Source of the DNA: Xiphophorus maculatus
Lineage: Eukaryota; Chordata; Actinopteri; Cyprinodontiformes; Poeciliidae
Assembly (NCBI RefSeq): GCF_002775205.1
Contig: NC_036457.1
Location: 4,139,650-4,203,649, forward strand
Reading direction: 5' to 3'
DNA: 64,000 nucleotides
Shown here piece after piece: positions 46,273 through 57,362 of this stretch (position 1 is its first letter; each line of letters opens with the position of its first letter). The position numbers and the translations under genes were made by a program. Under the pieces are notes generated by a model. That model worked only from the letters and a program-made list of their open reading frames with translations, was not told the DNA's origin and made no database searches.

Positions 46273-47403
46273 TCACTTGTCCAGGCTGAGGACGAACGGT
46301 ACCAGGGACCCGCGGGCCTCCGCGGGACCCGGAAGCACCTCCGACAGGAAGCCCTCGCGCTCCTCACGCACCTCGAACTGCAGCGCGTGGCCGCGGCTCA
46401 CGCAGTAGATGCGGTCTCCGAGCACCGCACAGCGGAACGGCTGCGGGTTGTCGAGCGGGAAGCGCGCGCCGCCGAGCCACACCTTCACCAGCGTGTTGTA
46501 CCTGTACACGCTCACGGCCGCGCGCTCCCGCTCCACGTCGAAGCGGTAGATGAGGCTGCGGTGCGCCACCATGTCGGCGGAGCGCCGCCGGCTCTCGTTG
46601 AACGGACACTCCTCCCACTCGTCGCGGCGGCTGTCGTATCGCAGCAGGCGGTAGAAGAGCGAGCCGCCGGACACGAACAGCGCGCCGCCGCACGCAACAG
46701 CCTCGTGCGCGACGGCAAAGGAGCCTCTGGGCAGCGGAGCCACGTGAGCCCACCTGTCCGCGCGCGGGTCGTAGCGCTCCACGGTGAACAGACACTCCCC
46801 CCCGATGGCGTACAGGTGTCCGTCCATGGAGACCAGCCGCAGCTGGCAGCGCGGCTGCGTCAGCGGGCGGACCCGGGTCCAGAGGCCGGTCCGCGGGTTG
46901 AAGCAGAACACCCGGTCCGACGCCGTGGAGCGGCCGTCCTGCGTCCCCATCCCTCCCGCCACGAACAGGTAGTTGTAGAGGGTGCACATCCCGGAGCCTT
47001 TAGCCGGGACTTCCTCCGGCAGGACGGTCAGCAGCTCCCAGCGCTGGGAGTCCGGGTGGAGGCAGAACACCCGGCGCGGGGCGGGGTCCTCCCGCTGCGG
47101 GCTCTGCGGGCGGCTGCTGTCCAGCACCTCGGAGGTCTCGGCCACCGCCAGCACCTTCCGCCCCTCCATCCTGCGGGCCAGGATGAGCTCCCTCTCCGCG
47201 GCGGTGAGCCGGCCGAACACGGCGGGGCTCCGCAGAACCTGCAGGTACTGGTCACTCATGAAGTCCAGCAGCCGCTGCTTGTCGCGCTCGGAGCCGCAGC
47301 GCTTCGCCTCTTCCAGCAGATCGTAGCAGTTTTCCGCGGTGATCTGCGGCAGGTTGTCGCTGCGGTCTGGATGCTTCACCTCGTCCGCTGCCATCTGGTC
47401 CAT
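46273..47403 (-). CDS. kbtbd11: KBTBD11-like BACK-Kelch protein without a BTB domain
   Basis: Single-exon, 376-residue frame. Residues about 1-85 (TAENCYDLLEEAKRC, LDFMSDQYLQVLRSPAVFGR) resemble the BACK region of KBTBD11. Residues about 110-376 form Kelch repeats: LYNYLFVAGG, LYAIGGECLFTVERYDPRAD, VSGGSLFYRLLRYDSRRDEW and YRYNTLVKVW. KBTBD proteins are usually substrate adaptors of CUL3 ubiquitin ligases, but the BTB domain that binds CUL3 is absent. An in-frame TGA lies a few codons upstream of the ATG and the preceding sequence looks like 5' UTR. An upstream BTB exon is not excluded, because a weak acceptor (CTGACAG) sits just before the start. The coding sequence is very GC-rich, unlike its AT-rich neighbours. 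A phase-shifted open frame on the other strand is a by-product of that composition. Confidence 0.8.
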   Translation of the reverse strand: MDQMAADEVKHPDRSDNLPQITAENCYDLLEEAKRCGSERDKQRLLDFMSDQYLQVLRSPAVFGRLTAAERELILARRMEGRKVLAVAETSEVLDSSRPQSPQREDPAPRRVFCLHPDSQRWELLTVLPEEVPAKGSGMCTLYNYLFVAGGMGTQDGRSTASDRVFCFNPRTGLWTRVRPLTQPRCQLRLVSMDGHLYAIGGECLFTVERYDPRADRWAHVAPLPRGSFAVAHEAVACGGALFVSGGSLFYRLLRYDSRRDEWEECPFNESRRRSADMVAHRSLIYRFDVERERAAVSVYRYNTLVKVWLGGARFPLDNPQPFRCAVLGDRIYCVSRGHALQFEVREEREGFLSEVLPGPAEARGSLVPFVLSLDK

Positions 47404-47730
47404 AGTTACCGGCTCGGTTCGATCGGGATCCTGTCAGGCCCAGTGATCACCTTTTTAATAAAATCCTCAGCAGTTGACGCCCAGTTCGCTGCGCTCTTTC
47501 ATTCACTCTGTTGCTTCAAGTTTCCCTCCTGCTCTTCTTCTCCTCCGGGGCGCGGCGGCTGCAGCCGGGCCGTGTCTCCGGACACAAAGCCGGACACTGA
47601 CCGCTGGACTCCTCCTCCTCCTCCTCTAGACTGGACTTCGCGTCTACGCCCTGCAGGCGGAACTCCGGCTGTTTGGTGGAACAATGGCTTTGCAGAACCT
47701 CCCAGAATGCAGAAAGTTGGGCGGGAAGAA
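47404..47730 (-). promoter_or_regulatory. Likely 5' UTR and promoter of the kbtbd11-like gene
   Basis: GC-rich stretch directly upstream of the start. CCTCCCAGAATGCA (47699-47710 region, ZNF143-type) and TTGGGCGGGAA (47717-47727, E2F-type) are typical of CpG-island promoters. Transcription would run leftwards from about here. Confidence 0.45.
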
Positions 47731-48058
47731 AAATATATAAAAAAACATAAATGGATGATAAATTCTGAAATAAAACACAAAATGCTGGTTTGTTTCTGTG
47801 TTTCTATGTGAAGCGAGTTGCTGTCCTTGGTGCTGAACCGGGACCAGGTTGACCCAGCAGGATGTGCAGCAACCAGAACCAACAAGCAATTCGGACAAAT
47901 TACAAGCAACTCCATCTATATCAGGCAGAACCTCTAAACAAATGAAGATCCGGACTCAAATCGATCATTAATTAACTCCTTAGCTTAATTAAAAGATTAA
48001 TTTATTATTTTCTTGAATGCATTAACAGGATTTCTGCACATTCTGGTTTCCAAGCTAT

Positions 48059-48059
<1 letters not shown>

Positions 48060-48117
<58 letters not shown>
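48060..48117. repeat. (TAA)n microsatellite
   Basis: About 19 uninterrupted TAA units. Confidence 0.97.
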
Positions 48118-48118
<1 letters not shown>

Positions 48119-48931
48119 TTTAGGTGGAGAATTTGATGCTAAATCCGTTAAAACCGTTTCTGTGACACTGAAATGTTCAGTCAGCAGGAGAATTTTCTCC
48201 TTCAACAACCTGCAGTCCAATTAAAGCTAATGCGTCTTTTCTGTAAATCAATGAAAGTGGATGAGATGTTTCTCAAATGAAATGTCAGCGAATTTACTGC
48301 CGAACAGCTCCCCCTGCTGGATGGATGTCGAAATCACTTTTCTGGTGGTTATAACATATTTTTAAAAACGTTCCAGTTGAATTTCCCTTCGGAAACAGTT
48401 GAATGCGATCATGTCTGTCTGTACAGGTAGAGATTAAAATGTTACTCCATCAGTTCCAAAGCCTCAAATGTTTTACTTTGACTGGGCCACTGCAAAATCT
48501 TCATTCCTGTTGTATATTGTCTACTTTTAAGTCAACGTAGTGACAGCAATGTTGAGAAGCTGCAGAGTCCCCGGTCATGATTCCTCCACCACCGTGTGAG
48601 CATGTTGATGAGATCTAATGTTTGACTCAATCCACTCATTTACTTCAATAAAATCACGTTTCCAGCTGTTTCATTAAAAATAAAAGTTACAAAGGGAAAA
48701 ATCCTCCTGATTTTCTTGTTCTGTTATTTTGCATCTTTGTTATTTGTTCATTATTTACAATCTATGTAAAGTTTTAGTTAAATGATGTCATGCATGAACA
48801 AATATCAAGCTGGTTATTCCAAAGCTCTACTTTAAAATTCAAACCAGGATTATTATTAAACTATGGCAACAAAATGAATATTTTCAGTTTTTATGTTGAA
48901 GCTTGTTTTCATCAGTTCTCTTCTAGCAACA

Positions 48932-48945
48932 GCGCCCCCTGCTGT
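48932..48945 (-). promoter_or_regulatory. CTCF-like motif, minus orientation
   Basis: The minus strand reads ACAGCAGGGGGCGC, 13 of 14 positions of the CTCF core consensus. A second, similar minus-oriented match (CCAGCAGGGGGAGC) is at 48307-48320. Confidence 0.3.
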
Positions 48946-49799
48946 GGATCAAATGCATTAAGAAATCCTACTTGCAGCTACAAATATATCACAAAACAAT
49001 TGCCACTGAAATCGGAAATTGTTTTTATAACCAAGATATTATTTGGTTATAAAACAATAACCAAATAATATTAAATATAAACTGTAGATGTAGATTTATC
49101 CTCTTTCTTTCTGGCTCAGTAAAAAGTAAAAGTGCTGTGAAATCTGCTGATGACATTTAGGAACAAAAGGACAGATTTATTATGGGGAAGTGAAGGTTTG
49201 AACATGTTTTATCACTGAATTGTTAAGTTATAAAACTGTTTATATAAGAAAAATACAAACCAGTTGATTGATCTTCCAGGTAGTTTTTATCAAAACAAAT
49301 GGGACCAATAAACCTGCTGGCAGATCAGAGGAGAAAACACAGAATCAGTTTTATGTTGGTTAGTTGATATTCCTGGTTCATGTTCTAGATAATCTACTGA
49401 CTCTTTACATCATCAATGACATCATCCAAACACTTTCCTGCACAACTCATTTCTCATATCCTCTGCATCTGTTTTAGTGAAAACGCGTGAGCAGAAAAAA
49501 AAAAAGCTCGACTTTCCAGGCTTGACCTGGTTTCTGCATTTATCAAAGATGCTGCATCAGCTCCAACTGACAAACGTCCTCCTGGTTTCCTAGGAAACCA
49601 CCTGATGCTGCCAGTAAACAACAAATAAAACCAGACAGGAAAAAGGTCAGAGTGAGACCTCCTCAGGGTCAGAGTTTATTGCTTTAGGTAACAAAAACAC
49701 AAGACAAGCAACAAATATTACATGTTATCAAAATACATAAACATAAAATATAAAATATATGGATCAATGTTTCAGTTATTATTAATCAAAGCAGCTCTA

Positions 49800-50280
49800 A
49801 CCAGCTGGTTTTTATCCTGGATTTAGAGGAGCTCAGTGTTTCGGCTGGTTTCTGGAAGTTTGTTCCAGATTTGTGGTGCATAGAAGCTGAAAGCTGCTTC
49901 TCCATGTTTGGTTCTGGTTCTGATGCAGAGCAGAACCAGAACCAGAACCAGAAGAAATATTATGGTGCTGAACTGTTCAGTGATTTTTAAATTAAAAGAA
50001 GCCTTGCTCTTCTTTCCTGGTTTTAGTCAGAACTCCAGCTGCAGCGTTCTGGATTTGCTGCGACTGAGGATTGATTTGTAATCAGACCTGTGAAGACGCT
50101 GCTGCAGTAATCGACTAAAGAGAAACACATGGATGAGTTTCTCTAGGTCTCCCTGAGACATTAGTCCTCTCACCACGGAGATATTTTTCAGGTGATAGAA
50201 GGCCGACTTTGTAACTGTCTTTGTGTGGCTCTGAATGTTCAGGTCAGAGGTCATCACTACTTCCAGGTTTCAGCCTGACC
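49800..50280. repeat. Dispersed teleost repeat remnant
   Basis: CCAGCTGCAGCGTTCTGGATTTGCTG, GCTGCAGTAATCGACTAAAG, GGATGAGTTTCTCTAGGTCT and GATATTTTTCAGGTGATAGA occur in the order of a very common teleost repeat that I recognise by pattern. Its class is not assigned. Confidence 0.5.
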
Positions 50281-51222
50281 CTATAAAGGTCTTTTGAGCC
50301 GGTGCCAAGGAACATGTAAACCAAAAATAAGTTCCCCAAAACAGAACCTCAGGGTTCAGTTCCCCAAAACAGAACCCTGAGGTTCTGTTTGGTCTCAGTG
50401 TCTTTTGAAGCAGTGAATAAGAAAACAGTTAATGTTGTTTCAGAGTTTTTCAGCCTTCCAAGGTTTAGTTACATGGAATCTCCACAACAGAAAGATGCTA
50501 AAAGTAACAGAAACCTAACCCTCTATGGCATGACTTTTTATTTTTGTGGGGAAGAAATATTTTCCTGCATTCTTTGGGAGCTTGGTGGTCCCTAATTACA
50601 TGTCAATCATAAAATCGGACTCTGACACCTCCTGGAACCAGATTTGGGTTTGTTGCCTCAGGGTAACATTGGTCTAGAACACCAAGATTGTCTACACTGA
50701 TTATGAGAAATGAAATACAAATCAAACAAAAACTATATTCATAAAAGAACTATTTTTTGGACAAAAATATGTCAAAAATTATGCCCCCCAAAAAATAAAA
50801 TAAAGGAGCAATGTGAGGTACAGCTATGTGGTTTGTTGCCTGAGGGCAACGCCATGCCATAGAGGGCTAAAAACATAAATAAAATGTTGGTTCTTTACAA
50901 AAAGTAACACATTTTCCAGACCACGTCTTCAGTTGTAATTTGTCTTTTTTGTAACATTAGAAGTTCAAAGTGAGTTTATGTAGCTGGACTGAGGATAAAA
51001 CTGGCTCAACAGATGTCAAGGTTCAACTCCTATGGGAGTCAAAGTCCAAGTCTCGGGGGTCTCCGTCCAACAAGAAACTTTATCTGAAGGGACATCCAGG
51101 TAGAATAAAGGTGAACTAAACACCCAGAGAGGCATGAATGTCCTCACAGAAGCATCAACTGAGCAGCGGATATTGGAGGACCACCATGGAGAAGCGACTC
51201 AGGCTGCGGGATGATGATCTTC

Positions 51223-52242
51223 TTACCAGCACAGGTTCTGGAAGATCCTCCTGAAGTGGTTCCTGAAGTTCACTCCAATGAAGGCGTACAGCAGCGGGTT
51301 CAGGCAGCAGTGCAGGTAGGCGACCATCTGCAGCACAGACATCGCCGTACGCAGTGAAGACTCAGCGTGACAATCACGAAGTTCGAAATAACTGACGGTG
51401 TCATACAACAAGGCCAGGTTGTAAGGCAAGTGGCAGACGATGAAGACCAGCATCACCACCATCACCACTCGGATCGCTTTGTGTCGCTTGTAGTTTTTAG
51501 CTTTCTGCAGGGTGATGATGACTGAAGTGTAACAAAAGATCATGATGAATAGCGGCAGGAAGAAGCCAATGGCCAGTTGGGTGCTGGGAACAGCAACCTT
51601 CACTATGCTAGCAGTGTTAATGTCATCAAATTTCCACTCACAGACGTACTGTGGATCTGTTGTCTCTTCCTCTTCGGTGATGTTGAGCCAGGTGATCTCA
51701 TTATGTGTTGGTTCGTACCAATGGTGGAAATGGAAAGTGGGAATAGACACCAGTAAGGCAAAGATCCAGATCAGGAAACAGACAATGTGGCTGTTTGACA
51801 CTGAGCGTAACCCGAAGCTCCGGCGAGCCTGAACAATGGCGATGTAGCGGTCGGTGCTGATGCAGGCTAACATTAGCATGCCGCTGTACAGGTTGACGCT
51901 GTAGGAACCACGCAGCAGCTTACAGGCCACCTGCCCCATCGGCCAAGAGTACAGCTCGTTGTAGACGATGAAAGGTAGAGCCAGCACGAACAGCAGGTCA
52001 GCGATGGCCACATTGAGCAGGTAGACGTCAGTCATGGATTTGGTTCTCTTGTAGAGGGCATAGGTGAGGATGACCAGGCTGTTCCCCACCAAGCCCAGGA
52101 TGCAGATGATGGAGTGAATGTAAGGACCAACCACAACGTTCAAACTGTTGTTGTTACTGAAAGAACATGGTTCAGAAAGTCCATCATCATTGCTCTCGTT
52201 GTAATCGTAGGCTGAATAATCAGAGTTAATGGAGAAGTTCAT
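51223..52242 (-). CDS. ccr6: C-C chemokine receptor type 6, copy 2 (shortened tail)
   Basis: 339 residues. Helices 1-7 are almost identical to copies 1 and 3, including SMTDVYLLNVAIADLLFVL, DRYIAIVQARRSF and HCCLNPLLYAFIGVNFRNHF. The N-terminus (MNFSINSDYSAYDYNESNDD) differs and starts MNFS, like the internal MNFS of human CCR6. The frame ends ...FQNLCW soon after helix 8 begins. By comparison with copy 3, about five bases are missing in the LWCxGKR codons, which shifts the frame into a stop; about 35 residues of Ser/Thr-rich tail are lost. That tail normally takes phosphorylation and arrestin, so signalling or internalisation may differ. The start ATG lies nine bases after a conserved acceptor. 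Confidence 0.88.
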   Translation of the reverse strand: MNFSINSDYSAYDYNESNDDGLSEPCSFSNNNSLNVVVGPYIHSIICILGLVGNSLVILTYALYKRTKSMTDVYLLNVAIADLLFVLALPFIVYNELYSWPMGQVACKLLRGSYSVNLYSGMLMLACISTDRYIAIVQARRSFGLRSVSNSHIVCFLIWIFALLVSIPTFHFHHWYEPTHNEITWLNITEEEETTDPQYVCEWKFDDINTASIVKVAVPSTQLAIGFFLPLFIMIFCYTSVIITLQKAKNYKRHKAIRVVMVVMLVFIVCHLPYNLALLYDTVSYFELRDCHAESSLRTAMSVLQMVAYLHCCLNPLLYAFIGVNFRNHFRRIFQNLCW

Positions 52243-52699
52243 CTTGTTGCACTGTGATAAAAGTCAACAAGAAAGTCAATCAAATATGTTAAATTAAGAT
52301 AACAGAAAGCATTGATTCCAAACAAAACACTTTCTGTTATTGTTTTTCATGTCTGGTCCTTTGGCACCACGGCCTGCATGTTTTAGGTGTTACCTTTCTG
52401 ATTCACAGCCGTCTGCAGCACTTGATGGTAAGCAGAGGAGGTCATGCAATCATCTCAATCAGGTGTTGTGCAACAGAGAAAATATAAAATATGGAGGGCA
52501 GTAGTCCATGAGAACAGGGATTCAGACATTGGACATGCCCAGAAAATTTCCATCATCTGTGGTTTGGGTACTTTAGGATCTCAGAGCTGAGATCCTAAAG
52601 TCTCAGAACTTAGGATCTCAGGCATATTTGTGGAGAGAACTATACACATGTTTAAGGCTTTCATATGTTCATAAAAGCCAGAAACAAGATCAGTGTCAA

Positions 52700-52870
52700 A
52701 GGTCAGCCCTGGCAGAGTCCAACTCATAGCTGGAAGAGATGAGACTTTGTGCTGCTTTTGCTTTGGGCAAACAAGGATTGGATATTCATCGGAAGCCACC
52801 TGGATACTCCCTAGAGGACACAGTCTTACGCCTTCTCCAGATCCACAAAACACGTTGACCAGATACTCCT
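52700..52870 (-). repeat. Decayed RTE/Rex3-type LINE scrap
   Basis: GGCAGAGTCCAACTCATAGC and CGCCTTCTCCAGATCCACAAAACACGTTGACC match the same LINE region that opens the fragment at 38635. Heavily mutated. Confidence 0.5.
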
Positions 52871-52999
52871 TAGAAATGTTTCAGCCATTCTGCAAGAGTG
52901 AAACTCTCTTCCACAGTTCAGATTTCAAAAGAGCCACATCTCTGCTGCAAAGGGAGCCACCTGGCAATTTGACAAAATTTTAGTCCATGTGGTCAATGG

Positions 53000-55237
53000 T
53001 GACGTTACATGGAGAGGTGTGATTTACTCCAGCACACCTTGACCCAATCAATGACTGAAGACCAAATTTGAAATGCAAATTGTTGCCCTGTGAGTTGGAG
53101 ACACAGAAAACTGATCACAACCTGGTGACAAAGTGGATCTTATAATATGATGGACTGGTTTCCCAGGAGTCCATCAGGGTCGACCCATTTCATCCACCCA
53201 ATTGGTGTTTGGCAAGAAAACATCAGGGTGGCGACGTGGAGCAGCAGCTTTACCAGATCATTTTATTCACCTTCCTTCCTTCAGCAGACACTGGAATCTC
53301 TCAGTCATGCAAAAAGTTGTTGCAGGGATCACACTCTGATGTTTCGCTCTGTCAGTTAATCAGTGTTTGTGAAAAAAACACACACACAAAAAAACACACA
53401 ACACATAAAAAACACACAACACAATGATGGGTTATCTTGGCGAATATGAATTATAGCTTGTAATACACTGTATTGCCGATAGGTGGCAGTAAATAGCTTC
53501 AAAATAGTCTGAAGCTCCAGTGATGTGCTACAGAATATGACCTAGAACAACCCTAGCTCTCATATAGATTTGTTTCTTCTTCTTCTGTGAAAACATTCTG
53601 TGGTCACTTTATTGACAAAACTCAATTTTATTTTCAATATTTTTCAAGAATTAGTTTTCATCTATGGTTAAGTTTTGATTCCTGTGTATCTGGATCCGGA
53701 AGAAGTTTGTTTTTTGAGATTAAATTTCCTTCTTTTTCTTGCTGCGAATCTCTGGTGACTTCTGTGCCATAATTAGCTTCGTTAGCTAACGAGTAGCCAC
53801 AAGCTAATATTTTGCTGTTATGTAATAAAAGTTATATTGCAATTTAATTTTATAGTTTCAAAACAATCGGAGATGCATGTTTATGGGTAAGAATGCATGT
53901 TCTCTACATGACGGTTTGTCAATGGTCATTATGACTAACTCACAAAGGCTGTTCTGCTAATATTGCGCCTTTTCTTGTTGAAGTGCTGATGCTGATGAAG
54001 TATTTAGTGACAGTGAGTTATTTATTCCACTGTTTGGAATTTAAGAGTGCTGAAAAAAAGATATTGATGTCAATTCAGTGAATATTATTTTGTGATGTTT
54101 CTTTTTAACTAAAAGACAAAAGTTATTTATCACAATAATTTTATCTACATGGAGTGAGGAGATAAAATTTCACTGAAGTGACTTAAAATCGTACATGACA
54201 CTACAGTGAAAGATGTTTCTGCTGCATGCAGGTTGGGTTTTTTGTGATGAGAGACAACGCATGAAGAACGGCGAGCCAGGATCCACAAGGGCGGATTCAC
54301 ATTGTGTCCACTACGATGCCAAAGAAGAACCTGCTTCTGTTCCACCAGATTGGTGGGTTTGCACATATGAACACCACCCGGGTAGCTACAATACAACATT
54401 CAGATCTGAAAACTGAACTGAAAACAAATCAAAGGAATAGAAACTCTTGAACTTGTACGACTTGACTATTAAAAGGAAACAGTGACTATTTTGTTCTGTT
54501 AGTGTTATTGTCAAAATGTGTAATAAATATGTGTTTTGTTCAACACAGTGTTTCCCTTGCTGCTCCTGAGATGAACCTGGTTCTGATACGTTATTTGATT
54601 ATAAAGATTCATAGTCACTGATTCCCTTGTCGCAGGTGACTGACAAGGTTAGTAGATCTTAAAACAAAAAACACACAACACACAAAAAAACCACAACAGA
54701 AAAACCACAAAACATAAACCACAAAACACACAAACACTATCCAGAAGAAAAAACCACTAAAAACAAAACAAAGCTGATAAAAAAGAGAAGTTCTTTGCAG
54801 AATCTTCCCACAGTGTTCGCTGTGGCATGAAGTCAGACTTTTATCTTTATTGCAGCTATAAAACTTTTATCAACCATAAAACTATGAAAAGGTCAAAGGT
54901 TACTGCAGTACCTACTATTAAATAAACACTAACCCTTAACATGTCAGTTCATTGTCCAGAATAAATGTCAGGCGTTGCTAAAAGGTCACTGTTATAGTTC
55001 CACTTTAACAACTCAGTCAGACCTGAAATGTCATCATGATGAGAATTTGCTCTGCATCGTCACTGAAAGATATGATACCTGCACTATATATATATATTAT
55101 ATGTAAAAATACAGATGTATTTTTCTTTAGTCCTTAGCAATAATAAGAGCACACCCTGTAAAATTATTAAGAACTTATTCATCCAAACAATCCAGCATTA
55201 ACTGATCTTCAGCTTCATATTACAGCAGGATTCTCAC
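53000..55237. other. Intergenic DNA with no recognised feature
   Basis: AT-rich. Short A/C-rich tracts built on AAACACACAAC occur near 53370-53425 and 54660-54740. No gene, RNA or classifiable transposon was found. Confidence 0.5.
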
Positions 55238-55539
55238 CTCCTGAAGTCGATGTACAGACGGTTTCCTCCTTCCTGTGGTGAATTCACGCTCAGATACCAG
55301 AACCTGATTGTTTCCAGCTCAGAGCTGCTTTTTATGTCAAAATGATCCAACTGCTGCTGAACATCCTTGTTGCTCCGGTGCCTCATAAAACTCACTCTGT
55401 CCTGTGAGGTTGTTCCTCCAGTCGTCCACCTAGTGGAGTAAATGTGCCAAACACATTTACCACATTTCCTCCGTATGCAGAAAACACAAACCGTCTGCCC
55501 TCCAGAGCCAGGGAGTCCAAACTGCGGACTGGAGTTCAT
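55238..55539 (-). other. Candidate first exon upstream of ccr6 copy 2
   Basis: An ATG frame on the minus strand (MNSSPQFGLPGSGGQTVCVF at its start) runs about 100 codons to the donor TTCAGGAG|GTGAGA; an inner donor CAGA|GTGAGT also exists. The peptide is not recognised. Joining the outer donor to the copy 2 acceptor would hit a stop within a few codons, so if it belongs to ccr6 it is non-coding leader. Confidence 0.2.
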
Positions 55540-55919
55540 TCTGGATGGTTCTGTTCGCCTCCCTCCTCTTTGCTTCTTCTTAACAAAAACTCTTTACATT
55601 TTCATAGAGTGAGATTTTTAAAGAGGAAAAAATTTAAAAAATATATATTTTTTTATTTTTTGACACAACACAAAGCATTTGTCTGGTATTAACAGCTGTT
55701 ATGCTTAACTAAAAACTGAAAGTCCTGATCCATGTCCTGCTTCTGTTGAAGTGAATCCAAAACAAGGCTTTTATGTCTACAACCTTTATGATGCTTTAGA
55801 CAAAAAAAGATTTAGATTACTTTTATACAAACAATACATTTATTTGTTTACTAAATGAAAATATTGTACATTGTTATACTTTGTAATAATAACAATAATA
55901 ATAATATATTAATGATAAT

Positions 55920-56924
55920 GATTTGGTGAGCATGGCAAGTTCGCAATTTGGCCACTCCCCCTAGACATGGTCAAAAACTCAAGATTTTGATAACTTTTAA
56001 CCCTCCATTTCTTAACTGCATATTGAAAGAGGCTGAAGCCAATAGCTCAAAACCATTGGAGAAAGACTCCAAAGTTTGAGTTGTGTAAATGTGAAAAGAG
56101 GCTGAAATGACCCAAAACAGCAACCTCCCTGTAGATTTCAGGACATATTTAAGAGACTTTGTTTACTTGATTTTTGGAGCATCCACCTACATAACCAGTT
56201 TCAAATTCCTAGGATGTACTATTTTTATCTGTTTACACGTTGAGCAGTTTGACCACACCCACTTTTGATTCCATTAAAAAATTTTAATGCGAGGGACAGA
56301 TATGGTGAAAATTGGTGAGTTTTCAGATATGCTCAGGTTCCTGAATTAGTGTTTTTGGATGGAAAAGCAGAAACTGAGCAACAATTAACACAGATGATGA
56401 AGTTTGTTTTTGTTTTCTCTTTTAATCCTTTTTAAGTCTAACATATTGTGGCTGAACTGTGCTTGAGAATAAAAGTAATTTTCAGTTTTAGTCAAGTTTG
56501 GCATTTATAGACCTCCATGGCAAGATCAGAGCTTCTCACACAAATATCTTCATGTAAGAAAAGATGTGCTGGTTCTGCCGCGACCGTCAACCGAGCGGCG
56601 AATTGTGGACATGTAGATATCGGATGTGACCCTGGATGAGTGGCGCGGGGCGATGCACCTCTTACCCGCGCACCACAGGTCATGGAAGATCCTCATGAAG
56701 TGGTTCCTGAAGTTCACTCCGATAAAGGCGTACAGCAGCGGGTTCAGGCAGCAGTGCAGGTAGGCGACCATCTGCAGCACAGACATCGCCATACGCAGTG
56801 AAGACTCAGCGTCACAATCACGATGTTCGAAATAACTGACGGTGTCATACAACAGGGCCAGGTTGTAAGGCAAGTGGCAGACGATGAAGACGAGCATCAC
56901 CACCATCACCACTCAGACCGCTTT
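55920..56924. repeat. Segmental duplication, left copy
   Basis: About 1005 bases nearly identical, in the same orientation, to 61316-62319. It contains a dispersed-repeat segment, the ccr6 3' flank and the 3' third of a ccr6 coding region. The boundaries are sharp at GATTTGGTGAGC on the left and at the GATCGCTTT/GACCGCTTT word on the right. Confidence 0.9.
56550..56924 (-). pseudogene. ccr6: ccr6 3' gene fragment
   Basis: It encodes only helices 6-7 and the C-terminal tail (LVFIVCHLPYNLALLYDTVS... ending RTSTSFLT). It differs from ccr6 copy 3 by only a few residues, for example Cys for Tyr in AGKRCIAPR and GRGR for GPSR. Helices 1-5 are absent because the duplication ends inside the gene. 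Sequence upstream of 56924 is unrelated, so no receptor can be made. Confidence 0.9.
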
Positions 56925-57362
56925 CCCAAACCTCTGTGACCACAGAGCCGATAAAAGTCCAACAGGTTCGGTCGGTTCGCGAGTCCAGCAGCCACACACC
57001 ACAGAACCGATTCCAGAAGAAAATCCAGTAAAACCCCCAACATACCAAACATGAATTTAGAATAATCAAACCCGGATGACGATGTAGAAGCAGCAGTGAT
57101 AGTTTGTGGCTCATTTTAAGCGATAAAAGACGAAACAAAAAGAAAAGGTGTTTGATAAATATTTTCTGAGCAGCCGCTCTTTACTGAACTATGATCTGGA
57201 GGTGAGTTATGTTTTTTCATAGTTAACATTTTTAACTGAATAAACAGTTAAATATAAACATTATATATGTTTATTTGTATATAATAAACATATATAAAAA
57301 TGACCTTTTCATGTAGTAATAAACATTTCCACATATCACCTCTGTTGTCCACCGGACTCTCA

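Larger units (their letters stand above)
48118..51222. other. Intergenic DNA between the kbtbd11-like gene and ccr6 copy 2
   Basis: No gene found. It contains two minus-oriented CTCF-like sites (48307-48320, 48932-48945), perfect hairpins at 49036-49071 and 50339-50390, a Tc1-like scrap near 48460-48610 and a dispersed repeat at 49800-50280. Confidence 0.5.

Noticed and set aside
46387-47811. 474-codon open frame opposite the kbtbd11-like gene
   Set aside because: Composition artefact of the GC-rich gene on the other strand; low-complexity Arg/Ala/His protein with no motifs.
56845-57138. N-terminal extension of the ccr6 fragment
   Set aside because: The frame runs into unrelated sequence past the duplication edge and has no receptor similarity.
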